A DNA stretch of 64,000 nt, from contig CALYLX010000097.1 in assembly GCA_944990035.1 (NCBI GenBank), forward strand, positions 310,001-374,000. The letters run 5' to 3'. Every line of letters begins with the position of its first letter. Position 1 is the stretch's first letter. The notes beneath the pieces are model-generated. The model worked only from the letters and a program-made list of their open reading frames with translations, made no database searches and was not told where the DNA came from. Made by a program: the position numbers and the translations under genes. Of the stretch, positions 24,151 to 35,869 are shown piece after piece. The stretch is from Clitopilus passeckerianus (Eukaryota; Basidiomycota; Agaricomycetes; Agaricales; Entolomataceae).

Positions 24151-26110
24151 ATCTGCGATGGTTGTTTTAGACGTAGAGAATGCGAAGCATCAGAGCAGGC
24201 ACCGCCAGGCATTAAACCTGATCTCATCCTTATCGATGGCCGTTTGCCACTCAATATATCAGGTCCACTCGAGCGCTTGAATGGTCTTGCGGAGAAATGC
24301 CACATGGCTCTCAGTTATCGGGCGCTTCAAATATAACGAGCGCCAAGAAAAGAGGCACCGTCAGCCAGGCTTAGGTCATCCATCCGGCACCTGCCGGCTA
24401 CTGCTCATCAGCCCTGCCTTGCCTGGTCTTCGCCAAATTCCAATGTCAACTGGAAGAACTGGGAAAGATGTACGTTTTCGCATTTCGCAAGCTTACGCAG
24501 CACACAACGCTAACCAAGTCATACAGAACTATGGGCCTTAAACGTCTAAATCCTAAGCCATACAGAATGCCCTCAGAACGCTTGACGGGAGCCCGTACCA
24601 AGCTCCTCTGCAACACGTTGAAGGAAGCGTCAACTGGTGATGCTACGTTTTATGGCCATAGAACTCTATGGTAGATGACAGCCCTGGGAGTCAATCCCGA
24701 CTTCGAACAATCGACGCCCAACCAGTCTGAGCAGCACGTCGGATTTATGTTCAGTGCGATATTCTGGACGCAGAAACGGGCGCGAACACGACAATCATTT
24801 TACCCGTACAGTACACTCTAGGAACAGACAACGTTGTCATGCTCGCTTCTGACGTCCCCACTGCTCTCCAGCGTTGACAACGTTGGCTTGGATGGTCCTA
24901 TAGGTTGCAAACTCCAGGGTTCGCCATCTGCACTTCTTTGCCCTAAGCTCAATGTTGATATCTACTTTCTAGGCCTGAATTCGCATGAAAACCACTGCCC
25001 CTGCTGGCTGTATAGTGGGAGAATGACGACCCCATGGTCGCTATCACCGATTCAAGATGTGATCGTCGGGGATTCTCTCAAACTGGAGGCCACATCTGCT
25101 GTCAGGCCATGGGAAACGCCTGTCAGTGCCTTGCGCTTTTGGTGGTTAGACACAGCTCAACAGCTATCGTCGTTATGCGAGTACTCATGGGGCCTTCTTC
25201 TTTCCCTTATCATCGAGGGCAACTTTAGCTCTGTCGATGTTTGGCTGAGCGAACTGAGGGGACTTCGCACAACCCCCGAACCTTTCGTCTGAAAAAGGTT
25301 TGTTGTCTGCCTTTCTCGCTGTAAACGGGGTCTTACTTCCAACTTGCAGTTCTGACCACGTATGAATGCAGACGCTGATACCCTTTCGCCCGGAGCCCTC
25401 TTACTTCCATATCCCACGGGCTCCCAATCGTTGTTCATCCCCAAGGACCGAGACATCATACCAACCCTCCTCCATCTCGTGCTTGACCTAAGCGGGGCAC
25501 CAGTCTATCGATCCTCATCCTGTTCACGCCTTCTTCCTGGCTTTCCTCGACCTTTCCATCTGCACGGCCGCGAGCCCATCGTTTGGATCCTTCGGATGAT
25601 TAGCAAGCGCATGACTTCAATCCCAATCCAAGCCTCCTCTACGTATAGTCGCCCGATACATTGCCTCCTCTCCTTCCGTGGCGACCTGGTTCACCCGGAG
25701 ACGAATAAATCGCTAGTCACGATGATCCGGAGCAGCGCACAGCCGCACAGTGCGACTGATGTGGCGGGTAAGTGTTTTGAGCGACGGAAGGCGGAGTTGG
25801 TAGCTGTGGATGAGGGGTACGTTGGGATAGAGTTGGGATGATTATAGTGAGTCCTTCCTCTCTACTTTTCGACATGATCGCTGAGAAGTTGACGGCAAAG
25901 ATAAGAAAGCTGTGACGACGAAGCGTCCTGCTAAACCCCGAGATGAAGTTAGGCTCGCTGTCCCTCATCATCACAATTATCTCGACGCAGGCGAAGAGTC
26001 TCTGGCGTACAAGGGCATGGGGTGAATCCAAAGGGACACGGATAATTGCACGTATAGATCAGGTATTTTGTTACCTAGAATACATTCTCACGATATCCAC
26101 GACATTGCCT
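24151..26110. other. No gene recognised
   Basis: This is the presumed 5' flank of HET copy 1 (its promoter would lie here), followed by about 1.6 kb with overlapping short frames and no motif. Confidence 0.35.
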
Positions 26111-26116
26111 GTTCAA

Positions 26117-26614
26117 TCAGATTTTCTTAAAAACTAGCGGGATAAAAAACTGACGAATAACTTCCGGAATCTCCATTTGAGACTGGAACATTAACCGTCT
26201 ACTCGTAACCTCCCCTCTCGATGGTCCATCCGCTGGATTATACTTCCCATCCACCCACAGCACGCTAACCCCTTTCGCGTAACTCCTACAAAGTTGCCGA
26301 ATCCTTGTCAACACGGCTCTCTGTTGCTCATGCTTCGTTTCTCCTGTCTCCAATGCATGGGCAACTCCGGAATTATCAGAACGAATTAGAATGGTTCCGG
26401 AGTTGAATCCAGTTGCAAGAACGGCTAGTAAGCCTAATTCTACGGCCACCATTTCCGCCCAACAATTGTCTCGCCCGTCCGTGTTCCATCCTGGTTTGAA
26501 AGGCCATGCTAACCAGTGATTGTCGTGTACAAATCCGATGCCCCATTCTGATGCATCGACGAAGACTTCATAATACGTTTGTGGTTGGCTAGATGATCCA
26601 GGAGGGGGATTCAT
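26117..26614 (-). pseudogene. Retroelement RNase H domain remnant
   Basis: An open frame of 165 codons carries the hallmarks of an RNase H fold from a retrotransposon: YYEVFVDASEWGIGF (first Asp), WAEMVAVELGLLA (Glu), IRSDNSGVAHA (second Asp) and a C-terminal VDGKYNPADGPSRG. Such domains end the pol region of fungal LTR or tyrosine-recombinase retroelements. No reverse transcriptase or repeats are recognisable beside it, so it is an orphan fragment. Confidence 0.6.
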
Positions 26615-26639
26615 GATTTGGTCGAGGAAAAGTGTTTCA

Positions 26640-27270
26640 GAGGTCGAGGTACCGTCGGCCCAGTCTTGGGGATGAAGGCCGATAGAAAATGTGATTGTGT
26701 GGCCCGTGATGAGCCAACGCTAATGGTTATGGTATTTCTCCTGAGCTATCAGTGTATTCGTGCGATAGCTAAGGAGAAACACAGGTGGCCAATGCATTAC
26801 GTGCACTACACAGCGATTTTGAAGAGTTCTGGTTGTGGTGACGTACCTACACCCGAAGAAGAAATGAGCGGGGAAGTACTGTCATTTGCAACGATTTTGC
26901 ATTTAGGTGTCGCAGGTGGAGTTTGCTAGGCCCGACGTAGTAACCTTAATTTAGGCAGGAGGTGATTGGGAGGCATTGTGGCAGTCACATACCTTGTACT
27001 GAGTTGTACTGAAGCTTGGTCAATTGTAGCGGGTAGTATGGCGGGCTTAGATGGCTTTTAATATGGGTCACAATTCTGCCGTGCCACGGTAACCCTCCGT
27101 ACCGAGCATTGACTTGGATGGACGATGACTTAACAAGAGACCTCAAAGCAGCGATCAACAGGTTACAGAACACCTGTGTGGTGGAGGAGATGAATGCCAA
27201 TACATGTTCAGAATTTCTCCCAAGAAGGCTCCGTCGAATTGTGTAGGTGTCAACGGATACATGAATGTCA
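26640..27270. other. No gene recognised
   Basis: Spacer between the RNase H remnant and the calmodulin-like gene. I see nothing in it. Confidence 0.35.
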
Positions 27271-27279
27271 ATTCTAAGT

Positions 27280-28019
27280 CTACGATGAGCACATCTGGAC
27301 AAATTCTAAATATCATAATGCTTGTTAAAGTCGGAATGAGAAGAGACGGCTTCGAGTCACCAACCTTCGTAATTTATCTTCCCGTCTCCATCGAGGTCAA
27401 CCCCACCTATGACTTCTTCCAAATCCTCGTCAGACAGCGGCTCTCCTAAACACATGTCAGTGAGATCTTTAGGATAGAGAACGACAAGCGTCGTACCATC
27501 TTTGGCCATAGCCAACCTCAACTCTTCCTTATTGATAAACCCATCCCTATCATCATCGAACTTCCTGAACGTCATCATCAGCGCCATCTGCTCCACCAGG
27601 TCCAGAACATATGCCTCCGGAACAAGCGTTGTGAATCGGTCAAAGTCGACGGGGCTGTGCTCGTTCTCGTCAAGCTCCGTTACGAGAGTATGGAAGGGTT
27701 CATCGGCAGGGTCTTGTTTGAGCATGGACATGACGGTGTTGAGTTCGTCGGCACTGATGAGGCCATCTGCATTTGTATCGTATATGGAGAATATTTCGCG
27801 GTAAACTGGGAGGGGAGCGGATAGGTGAGTTGGGTAACTGGTCGGGATTAGGCATCTGGAAGATACGTACCATCGAGCTGATCTGTGGAGAGTGCAAAAT
27901 CAGCACGTTAGCGAGAGTCTTCCATCCTGAGATGCAGAAGTCTACCTTCAGTCTGGGAGAAGATCGTCAGTGGATACGTTTCTGGTGATAGGCATGGTAC
28001 TTACGAGCCGTTTATCCAT
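27280..28019 (-). CDS. Calmodulin-like EF-hand protein with micro-exons
   Basis: Six exons: 28019-28005 (15 nt), 27952-27946 (7 nt), 27882-27871 (12 nt), 27805-27497, 27445-27365 and 27305-27280. They sum to 450 nt, giving 149 residues, exactly the usual calmodulin length. The N-terminus splices to MDKRL-TEDQLDVYREIF and the C-terminus to INYEEFVQMCSS, as in calmodulin. EF-1 (DTNADGLISADE), EF-3 (DDDRDGFINKEE) and EF-4 (DLDGDGKINYEE) keep the calcium ligands. EF-2 (DENEHSPVDFDR) lost the position-12 Glu and loop Gly, so it probably does not bind calcium. Role: calcium sensor binding target helices. It is too diverged to be the housekeeping calmodulin and more likely is a paralogue. The 7- and 12-nt exons are needed to make the conserved TEDQL start, so they are well supported by homology. 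Confidence 0.85.
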
Positions 28020-28024
28020 GATTT

Positions 28025-29020
28025 GAGAGGGCAGAGGTTGGACGGTAAGGAGAATGAGAGAGAGCAGGTCTCGGAGGGAAGAAGGGATTAAATGTTGCAT
28101 CGCCTGGGAGAGCCAAGCCTCTTGTGCCAGGGCGCGGCGTATTTTCAAGGTACCAATCCTCCTGTATGATTCTTCCTTACTATTGGCCTGTCCAGTTCAG
28201 GTGTCCTGCGTAGGACATGGTTTGACATGCCGTGGCCTGTGGAGATGCAACTCCGGCCCCTATGAAGGGCCACACAGAGGTAGCTTTGTAGCGAGGCTTC
28301 GGACCTTTCATTTGGCGGACAAGATTTCATCAGATAACCGTCAGTAATAGAGCGTCCCAGGATTTGCAACGGTTTGAATAGATCACTGAGCATCCTGAGC
28401 CAAGTTCGCATCCCGTGTGTACGGAGCGAGGGTGCAGAAAAAATCCAAGGCTGCACTCGGATGTTCGTTCCCGCGCTCTTCAGAATATCAGTAGTTCGGG
28501 CAGACGCGTAGCTAGACGGGCCTTCGCTAAGCCTGCTCCGTTCTCTAAAGACATTTCGAAGTCGTGATTTTGGGCGAAGTATGTGGCCACTTCAGATGGA
28601 TGGAAGAGGCAGAAAGGTTTGCGCTTAGTCATCAGCTTGCCCTCTCTCTGCTGACTGTCTTGTCGCCTTCGCGTCCACTGGTCTGCCAATCGAATCCTTT
28701 GCATTGGGGGTTACATGCAAAAGTCTTCCTTTACTATGATAGCAGCCCAATAAAAGCCGTCGCTCGAAACCCTCGTGGCGCCTTCCGCGATGTCAAGACG
28801 AACGAGGCGGTGCTGCCTGATCCACGAACGCACAGATGGGTAACGCCGGCACCATCTCTGCGGCCTCTCACTGATAACCACTCGGCATATTCCTTTGTGC
28901 AACTAGAAGTCTGTTGGTGTTCCTACCCGCCAATTTAGAACGTGCCTTGCATTCACAATCCGGAAAGAATTTTCCCAACATCAGCAGGCTGTCTCAGGTA
29001 ATACGTGTGCTTAGGCAACC
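28025..29020. other. No gene recognised
   Basis: Upstream flank of the calmodulin-like gene and spacer. No motif-bearing frame was found. Confidence 0.35.
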
Positions 29021-29022
29021 AT

Positions 29023-31207
29023 TCAAATATGACTATTAGGGTTAATATATAGCGTGCGCATATGAAAATGAACATCGAGCGAACCATCGCTCAGTGACTC
29101 CGATTGACTCGGAGTAACATCTCCCAGACGGGATCTTGTACGTTGTGCAGTGGCTCCATGCTCAGCCAAAAGGATCACTATATCTCTGTATCCTTGTTTT
29201 GTCGCAAGATAACGGGCGGTTCTACCCCGTTTATCTGAAGAATAATGAACATTATTTGAAGTCAATGTGGGATCGTTCTCACTTTTCGCGTCCAAATTAG
29301 CTCCGTGTCCAATCAGAGTTTTGACGATATCTATATACCCTGCCCTGGCTGCCTCGTGAAGTGGAGTTTGGCTCTTCAGATAATCTAAAAAGAAACCATA
29401 CGAATTAGACTACGCTCGTCATATGGAAGCACTCCTTACCTGTAGCATCAACGTCAGCGCCTCGCTCCGTCAGGACTCTGACTACATCTACGTAGCCTCT
29501 CATTGACGCAAAGTGAAGTGGCGTCCCCTGCTTCCAGCCTAAAAGGCAATGTCAGTATGAACTCGTCCCTTTGAAGCCTTCCTCACGTCTTTCAAAGTCC
29601 AGCTCCTTGAGCCCCATACCAATCAGCCATGGTACCAAATGAGCGGGCGTGGTTTCTTCCATTTCCTCCCAATAGGGCGCTATTGGACTGTTCCAACCTG
29701 ACAAAAAAAAATGTAGTCAAGGTTCTCACAGAATAGATGAATTACTAACCATGTTCATTCGCACTAGCGCCATGCTCAAGCAGGAATTTTGCAACCTCTG
29801 CGTGCCCACGATCTGCCGTAGCGTGAAGTGCGGTTTGATTGCTCGTATCTGGAAAGACAACATCAGCCTCTTCAGGACCAGAGTCGGATCTCTCCCACCT
29901 TTCGCATTTACGTCGATCCCACACTCGACAAGAATCCTGACGATATCTAAGTGTCCCCTCGCAGCTGCGACATGAAGTGCAGTCCTCCCAAACCAATCTG
30001 GAATGGCGACGTTAGTATGGCTAAACTCGAGTTAGTTATCTCGCACCTTTTGCATGTGCGTTGGCGTCTATATCAATCAAATACTTCGCTATGTCGAAAC
30101 AGCCTTTCTCTGCCGCTATACGAAGCGACTCATCTGTACTCACGTTATCAGCGGCAGCCTTCTCTGCAGACAGGACAGCTCACCTTTGGCGTAGTTATCG
30201 GGTCCCAACTCGCCCAAGTATCGAACAACATCCATCTTCCCCTCCCTCACGGCAGTCAAGAGGTCTTTCCCAAGCTTACTCGGACGCCGCTGGAGTAGCG
30301 CTTCTATGAGATCGCGGAGAGGAGCTAGCACCATAAGCAGAGCAAAAATCTGCCCAAATGCCCAATCATCGTCGCCTTGATCTGTTAGTGGAAAATTCCA
30401 TTTGATGCTCAATTCGGTATCGATGAGAAGGATGGCATGCATGATGCCCAGCGCCATCAGCCCAGCGGAGATCTGTCTAGTGCCAGTTATACGATTGGAG
30501 GCAGTAAAGTTCCTGCGACTATAGAAATAGAATGGCGCCGCAAGAAAGATCATGGGAATGAAGGCGTTCAGTATTGGGGGAAACAGGAGCGTGTAGACCA
30601 CGAGAGAGCATGTTCTCAGTACTGGGGATTCGAGGGGTATTCTTTGGCCTACGAAAGCCATGGAAATAGATTGGTAACACGGATGGAAGCCCCCAAAGTC
30701 AGCCGGACGGCCCCAGAGCCACAAGCCGAGCGATGATGTGAGAGACAAGTGGATGGAGCCCATCACAATGACGGGTTTCATCAAAGCCGTGAATATTTCA
30801 TCCTTCCACAAGAGGACCGTCTTTCGACTGGTCGTCGAGGTTTCGTTTAGGCTGTCCTGCATTCTTCGTTGTAGAATGCCTGTCCTGTGATAGATATACA
30901 GGAGAAGGTATATGAATAGGTTCGTATTGTTCATCAAGCTGAGATTGACGATGATCGTGGCGTGGTACGGCGTCAAGCGTGGAATATAATATTGGAAAAC
31001 GGAGAGGATGAGGGCAAAAGCGGTGATCAGAGTTGTTATGGATTGTGTTTCCAATCCTTCCATCTCGGCTGGAGTGACTTTTCCATCCACGAGTGCGAGG
31101 ATTGCTGGGATGAAGCTGAGGAGGTTTGTAGCGTAAATCGATGCTCTTACGCCGATTCCAGATATATCCGGGTTATAGGGCAAGCAAACGGCGGCCGGAC
31201 TAGACAT
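29023..31207 (-). CDS. Membrane protein with C-terminal ankyrin repeats, copy 2
   Basis: Exon 1 (31207-30184) starts MSSPAAVCLPYNPDISGIG and has about seven hydrophobic segments like the copy at 10031-12107. It ends at a GTGAGC donor. Ankyrin exons follow: ESLRIAAEKGCFDIAKYLI, GRTALHVAAARGHLDIVRIL, QTALHATADRGHAEVAKFLL, a non-ankyrin linker exon (GWNSPIAPYWEEMEETTP), then GTPLHFASMRGYVDVVRVL, QTPLHEAARAGYIDIVKTL and GRTARYLATKQGYRDIVILL, ending at 29023. Exon-repeat phase is regular. Inference: paralogous by duplication of an (ankyrin, HET) block. There is no premature stop in the parts I traced, so it is probably functional. The cellular role is unknown. Confidence 0.75.
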
Positions 31208-31249
31208 GAAGGGTGTTTGAAGAGGAAATCGAACGAAAGTCATTCATAG

Positions 31250-33030
31250 AGGTCGTTTATGAGTCTCCTCCTCGGTATCTATCTTCGCCACGTAATGAGC
31301 GTTAACCAACCTCATCAACGTTCAATTGTCTTCATGACACTCATTGCTTTGTCGCCATGGAAGTTGCAGGGGAAACCACAGCACAATCCATTGACATACC
31401 GCCACCGCCGCCTCATTCAGTCAAAAGAGGATTCTTCTACCTGTATACCTCCAACGATGGAATCAGGCCGTAGGATATCCTAAGGGACCTCCTTTATCTC
31501 GTTCGATGTCTGTAAGTACAATATGTTGTACCTTAGATTATACCAGCCCATCCAGCATCCCAGAATTCGTGGCCTTTTTGATATAGTGCTTGGCCATGGG
31601 ATCCTAGGCCTAGTTTCACCGTAAACTGTGTGTACAGGGTAAGGGACGTAACAGCAATTAAGGCCATACTTGAAACCTCGGGAGTTGCCAGGGCGCCGTT
31701 CCCGCACACGTCAATGTACAAGAGGGAAGTATTTTGACTTGCGCTTCATCACCGTAGCATTTATGAGTTTGATATGAATCAGCTTTTGACATCGACTCTT
31801 GATAGAACAGGTGATAATCATACACTCCTAGTTCCAAGATGTCTATCACTGCAGGAAGCTCGAAGGTAGCCAAATTGAGGTGTACGGCGAGTGTACACTC
31901 AGAGCATTAGCTGTAGCGGCGAACCAAGGTCGGCTGAAGAATGTAGGGTCGTCCTATTTGGCAGAACGGGCTGTGGTAATTTTGTGTTGTGGAAGGAAAG
32001 GGTAAAAGAGCAAAGAGCGGGTAGAGAATCAGAAGGATGTGAAAAGAGAAAAGGGAGACGATGGAAGACGTGAAGGTACAGTTGGAATCTCTGGAGAAAG
32101 GACGAGAAGGATGGAATCGGGCGAGAATCGGGCGGTCCGCCAGGTGGTTCTGAGGTCAAGTGGACGAGAATGGGGAAGAGAGCCAAGAAAATTGTGCGAC
32201 CTGGCATGAGGATTGCCCTGGACTGACACTTCAAGACGAGTAAGTATGCAGCCGACGTTACGTATCCAGAAGAACAACTTGAAGGTATGGGGAGAGCCTG
32301 AGCTTTCTCTGGCTTAGTCATCACTGGTAGGTCCCCTTGCTTTGACCACCATTGGTATCCTCATCCTAGTATCGCATCGAAGAACATTCCAGAGAACAAA
32401 GCTGCAGGGAATGGTTACAGCCTGAACAGTCTCGGTTGCAGCTCTCGTGGAGCCTTTCGTGAGCCCAAGATTTCTGTAGGCGGAAAACAGTCAGCAGCCT
32501 TCGTTGCTTCATAAACCGCACTTGAACCGCGAGTAAGTTAGTTGAAACCATCCAATCCCATGAATTACCTTAGACGACGCCTCGGGTATTATCATGTAGA
32601 TGCTGCGCCCAACCTTGCTCAATCTCTTCCATCTCTCACATCTCTCCGCTGACTTCATCATCCAGCCTGCTAGTCAGCTTGCCCGTCTGCAAATCTGAAT
32701 TTCCAAACGATTTATTCTCTCCCTGACACTACCTCATCTCCTATCACCCTTTAGAGCTTCAACACTGTCCTTGAGGTCTTCCGTTGACCCGGAACTGCAG
32801 CTTTTCTAGGGATGCTTCGCTCCTCGAAGGCTCAGAAGAACGACGAAGGCCTGTCTTACACGCTATCACTAAGCAGGTCACCAGGAAATGTTGTAATCTT
32901 AGAAAAAATCCTGAACGGACAGAAGTAGTGAAGAGGAATGCATGAAATTGGAATAATACGAATATTTGACAATATTAATTATAACTAAGCTTTATTGCGT
33001 TCTATACCCATCAACCTTGGCCCATCATAC
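31250..33030. other. No supported gene; holds one copy of a direct repeat
   Basis: About 32546-32810 is an imperfect direct repeat of 35598-35860 (see that entry). Near 31930 the plus strand reads CRVVLFGRTGCGN, reminiscent of a P-loop, but no GTPase continuation was found. Confidence 0.35.
32546..32810 (+). repeat. Direct repeat, left copy
   Basis: Matches 35598-35860 in the same orientation with scattered differences. Shared blocks include CCATCTCTCACAT, GCTGACTTCAT, ATCCAGCC, CAAATCTGAA and CCTTGAGGTC. The pair brackets the FAD oxidase gene. Confidence 0.55.
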
Positions 33031-33034
33031 CCCT

Positions 33035-35063
33035 CTAAGTAGTCTTGCAAATCGACTCCTCATCCCATCCTTCAGAGTTGACACCCTTATGGACGATGAA
33101 CAAGTCCTTGGGATCAACTTGCTGCTTGAGGGCACGGAGTCTGGGATAGTGCTTGCCCCAGTATGCGCCCTGCCAGTTCTCCTCGAGTGGGTCGGCCTTA
33201 TGAATAGATCAGTATGTTACAGTTCCGAGAAGTTTACCGTATACTCACTTCGTTGATGTATTGCCCACCTCGTGGAATCGGGACAAGCTTGCGGAGAGGT
33301 TCGATTTGATTGAAGACGCTCTTCTTGATGGCATTAATCTCGTCGACGGTGGCATTGGCGGCCCAACCGTTTCCGAGGGTCATGTCAGACACGCAAGTAC
33401 GCCAGGCGGGGGTGACGGCTGCTGAATCGGGGTCGGCTGCGTTGACGGCACCACCTCCAACCATGCTGGAAAGAAACGGTCATCAGTATTGGTTGAGTTG
33501 ATGAGGGGAATCTACTCACAAGGGACGAGCTGAAGGGATACCCATCCAAGCCTCAGCGAGCGCGGTAGCGTTGTTGTCGAAGGTTTCTCGGTCAATGAGC
33601 CAGGAAGAGACAGTGAGGCGAATACCACCCTGATCTCCGACAGTGTAGTTGAATCCGAAACCGTTCTCGCTCTGAATGAAGTTGTTGAAGTACCAGTCCT
33701 CGAAATCTTTGTAGTCGACCTTCTTGTTAAGCGTGATGTTGACACCGTCGAGTTGAGAAGATTGGTCGATGAAGTTCTGCCATGTCTTGGTGGCGGCATC
33801 GGAAATAGGCTTGCCTTGAGCGATGAGGGTCAAGTACAGGGTGTTGTCCTCGAAAGGCCAGAATCCCGCCCAACCGGAGTCGAGGAGGCTGTTATGGTTC
33901 TTGTTGAAGAGCTCGAGAAGCTTGAAGTAGGCATCCTTGGTAGCTGCCTTGGCCTCGTAGAAAGCACCAGTGACGGGTGGGTTCGGGTGAGTCCTGTAGG
34001 TGAGGCTCATGACGACACCGAAGTTGGGACCACCGCCACCACGCATGCCCCAGTAGAGATCGGGGTGCTGGTACTTGTTGACAGTGACGTAGGTTGCGTT
34101 GGGGAGAACAACCTTCATTTGAAGAACGTTGTCGACACCTAATGGGGCAAGTGAGTGTGATATTCAAGATTCGTGGGGGGAATGGACGTACCGAGACCGT
34201 AGTAAGGCGAGAGGATACTGTGTCCACCTCCCAATGGCCATCCAGCGCCGGCACCAACAGTGCCTCCAGCACCGATGCCACCAGCGACGGTTACGTTGTG
34301 TTCGGAAGCGTATGTGTACACTTCACCCCAGGAAACACCAGGTTGGATGGTGAGAACTAAGAAAACTGTGAGACCTCGTGAGGAGGAAGCAAGTATGTAG
34401 GGGTCGCACCATGTTCACCGGCGGTTCCTTTGGGAGCGCCATCGGGTACCCAGCCGTCAACGAACTCATACTGCTTGAGGTGCTGAACGAAGAGTTCAAG
34501 AGCGCCGACACCGAACTGACGACCAAGATTTTCGTGACTGTAGATATCAATGTCAGGATGTAGTATCCGCGTTTCAAAGTCTAGCACACATACCCGTTGT
34601 TCTTGACCACCAAGTGCAGGTTGTGTCGTGTGGCGAACTTGATAGTGCTTTGAACGTCAGCAACGCTGGTGACGTTGACGACATATTGGGGGACTCGTCC
34701 TTGGTAGCAGGTCGCACCAGGTGCCGGGTCGAATGGGCAGCCTTGAACAGTGCCATTGACGATGACCTCCTCATAATTCTTCCACTGGATTGTGTTAGGA
34801 TTACTGGAGAGCACTAGGCCGTTGAACTGCTGAGCACCGATACCGGTGCAGATATTCTGATTGAATTCCTTGGATGCCGTATAGCAGGAAGCAGCGAGAG
34901 GACGCTGGCCGGTGATCAGAGGCTGGGTAAGCGTCTTGCTGAAGGCGGCCAAGGTCTTGTCATCAGGGAAGCAGGAATCCCCTGGCAAGCACTTGCATTT
35001 TTTGGCTGCGAGTGCACTGCCTGAGAGGAGAAGAGGAAGAAGAAGCAAGTAACGGGAGAACAT
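33035..35063 (-). CDS. Secreted BBE-type FAD-dependent oxidase
   Basis: A signal peptide (MFSRYLLLLPLLLSGSALA) precedes a PCMH-type FAD domain and a berberine-bridge C-terminus. Exon 1 is 35063-34594, and splicing gives KNNG|HENLGRQ, restoring the His that carries covalent FAD. The second loop reads GTVGAGAGWPLGGGHSILSP, so the Cys used in bicovalent flavoproteins is absent (mono-covalent type). Later motifs are DLYWGMRGGGGPNFGVVM (substrate/FAD domain border) and the BBE end YINE-ADPLEENWQGAYWGKHYPRL...DPKDLF, stop at 33035-33037. These enzymes oxidise sugars, alcohols or alkaloid-like substrates using O2. The substrate here is unknown. All junctions I traced stay in frame, so the gene is likely intact. 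Confidence 0.85.
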
Positions 35064-35229
35064 GTTCCGTTAAGTTGTTCGATGGAGCGACATGGTGAAG
35101 ACACATGCTTTTTATACGAGATTGTGTATGGTTGCGCCCTCCATATAGACCACTAAGAACATCCGCGACGATTTCGTAAAGGTACGGCATACACCCTAGC
35201 GACCAGCTGCAATTCACCAGTCTGGTCCA

Positions 35230-35640
35230 TTACGATACAGACAGATGTGTCGACCGATGGATGAGTGTCAAGAACCTGCTGGTGAGAGTCGCTGACGGAG
35301 CCGCGCTTAGCGATGTCATTTCGCCATCAGGACATACTTGGACGAGTTTTTGAATTGGAACTCCGACTTTCTCTGCGGCTTGCAAACTCATGCGCAGATC
35401 CTTGCCTTGACTCGGTGCTTTCAAAACTCCAGCAACTTTACATCTCGTCCCGACCTGGCTGGATATAGCACAAATCATACCGAGCATTCTGAGATGGCTC
35501 TTTACTTCTCGGATGAATCCTTGCGGATGGCCTCCAGCCCTGCGGACGCTTAGACTTTTCACTGGCGAGACGGATGGCGACCGTGAAAAACCCGTCCAAT
35601 CCCGGGAGCTGCTCTAAAGGTGCATCGAATATCATCTAGA
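35230..35640 (-). pseudogene. Possible fragment of a beta-hydroxyacid dehydrogenase
   Basis: Minus-strand frames contain KDLRMSLQAAEKVGVPIQKL, which resembles the C-terminal helical domain of 3-hydroxyisobutyrate-type dehydrogenases. No Rossmann domain lies upstream. Only the short match supports this call. Confidence 0.2.
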
Positions 35641-35860
35641 ATTCTAAGCCTAGGTATGTTTGGTATCCTCCATCTCTCACATTTCTTCGCTGACTTCATG
35701 ATCCAGCCAACTGGTCAGCTGGCGTGCTGCAAAATCTGAACTTTAAGATGATCTCTGCTCTTGTCTTCCTGGAACTACCACCTTTGTTACTTCCTTGTTG
35801 CCTCCATACTTCCGGGTATTTACATTGCCCTTGAGGTCTGCTGTTCACCTGGAATGGCTT
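35598..35860 (+). repeat. Direct repeat, right copy
   Basis: Second copy of the repeat at 32546-32810, about 3 kb apart and on the far side of the FAD oxidase gene. Confidence 0.55.
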
Positions 35861-35869
35861 GGTTGGCTT

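Noticed and set aside
31891..32073. P-loop GTPase start (VVLFGRTGCGN)
   Set aside because: The Lys/Ser of the P-loop and all later GTPase motifs are missing. A short chance match or an old remnant.
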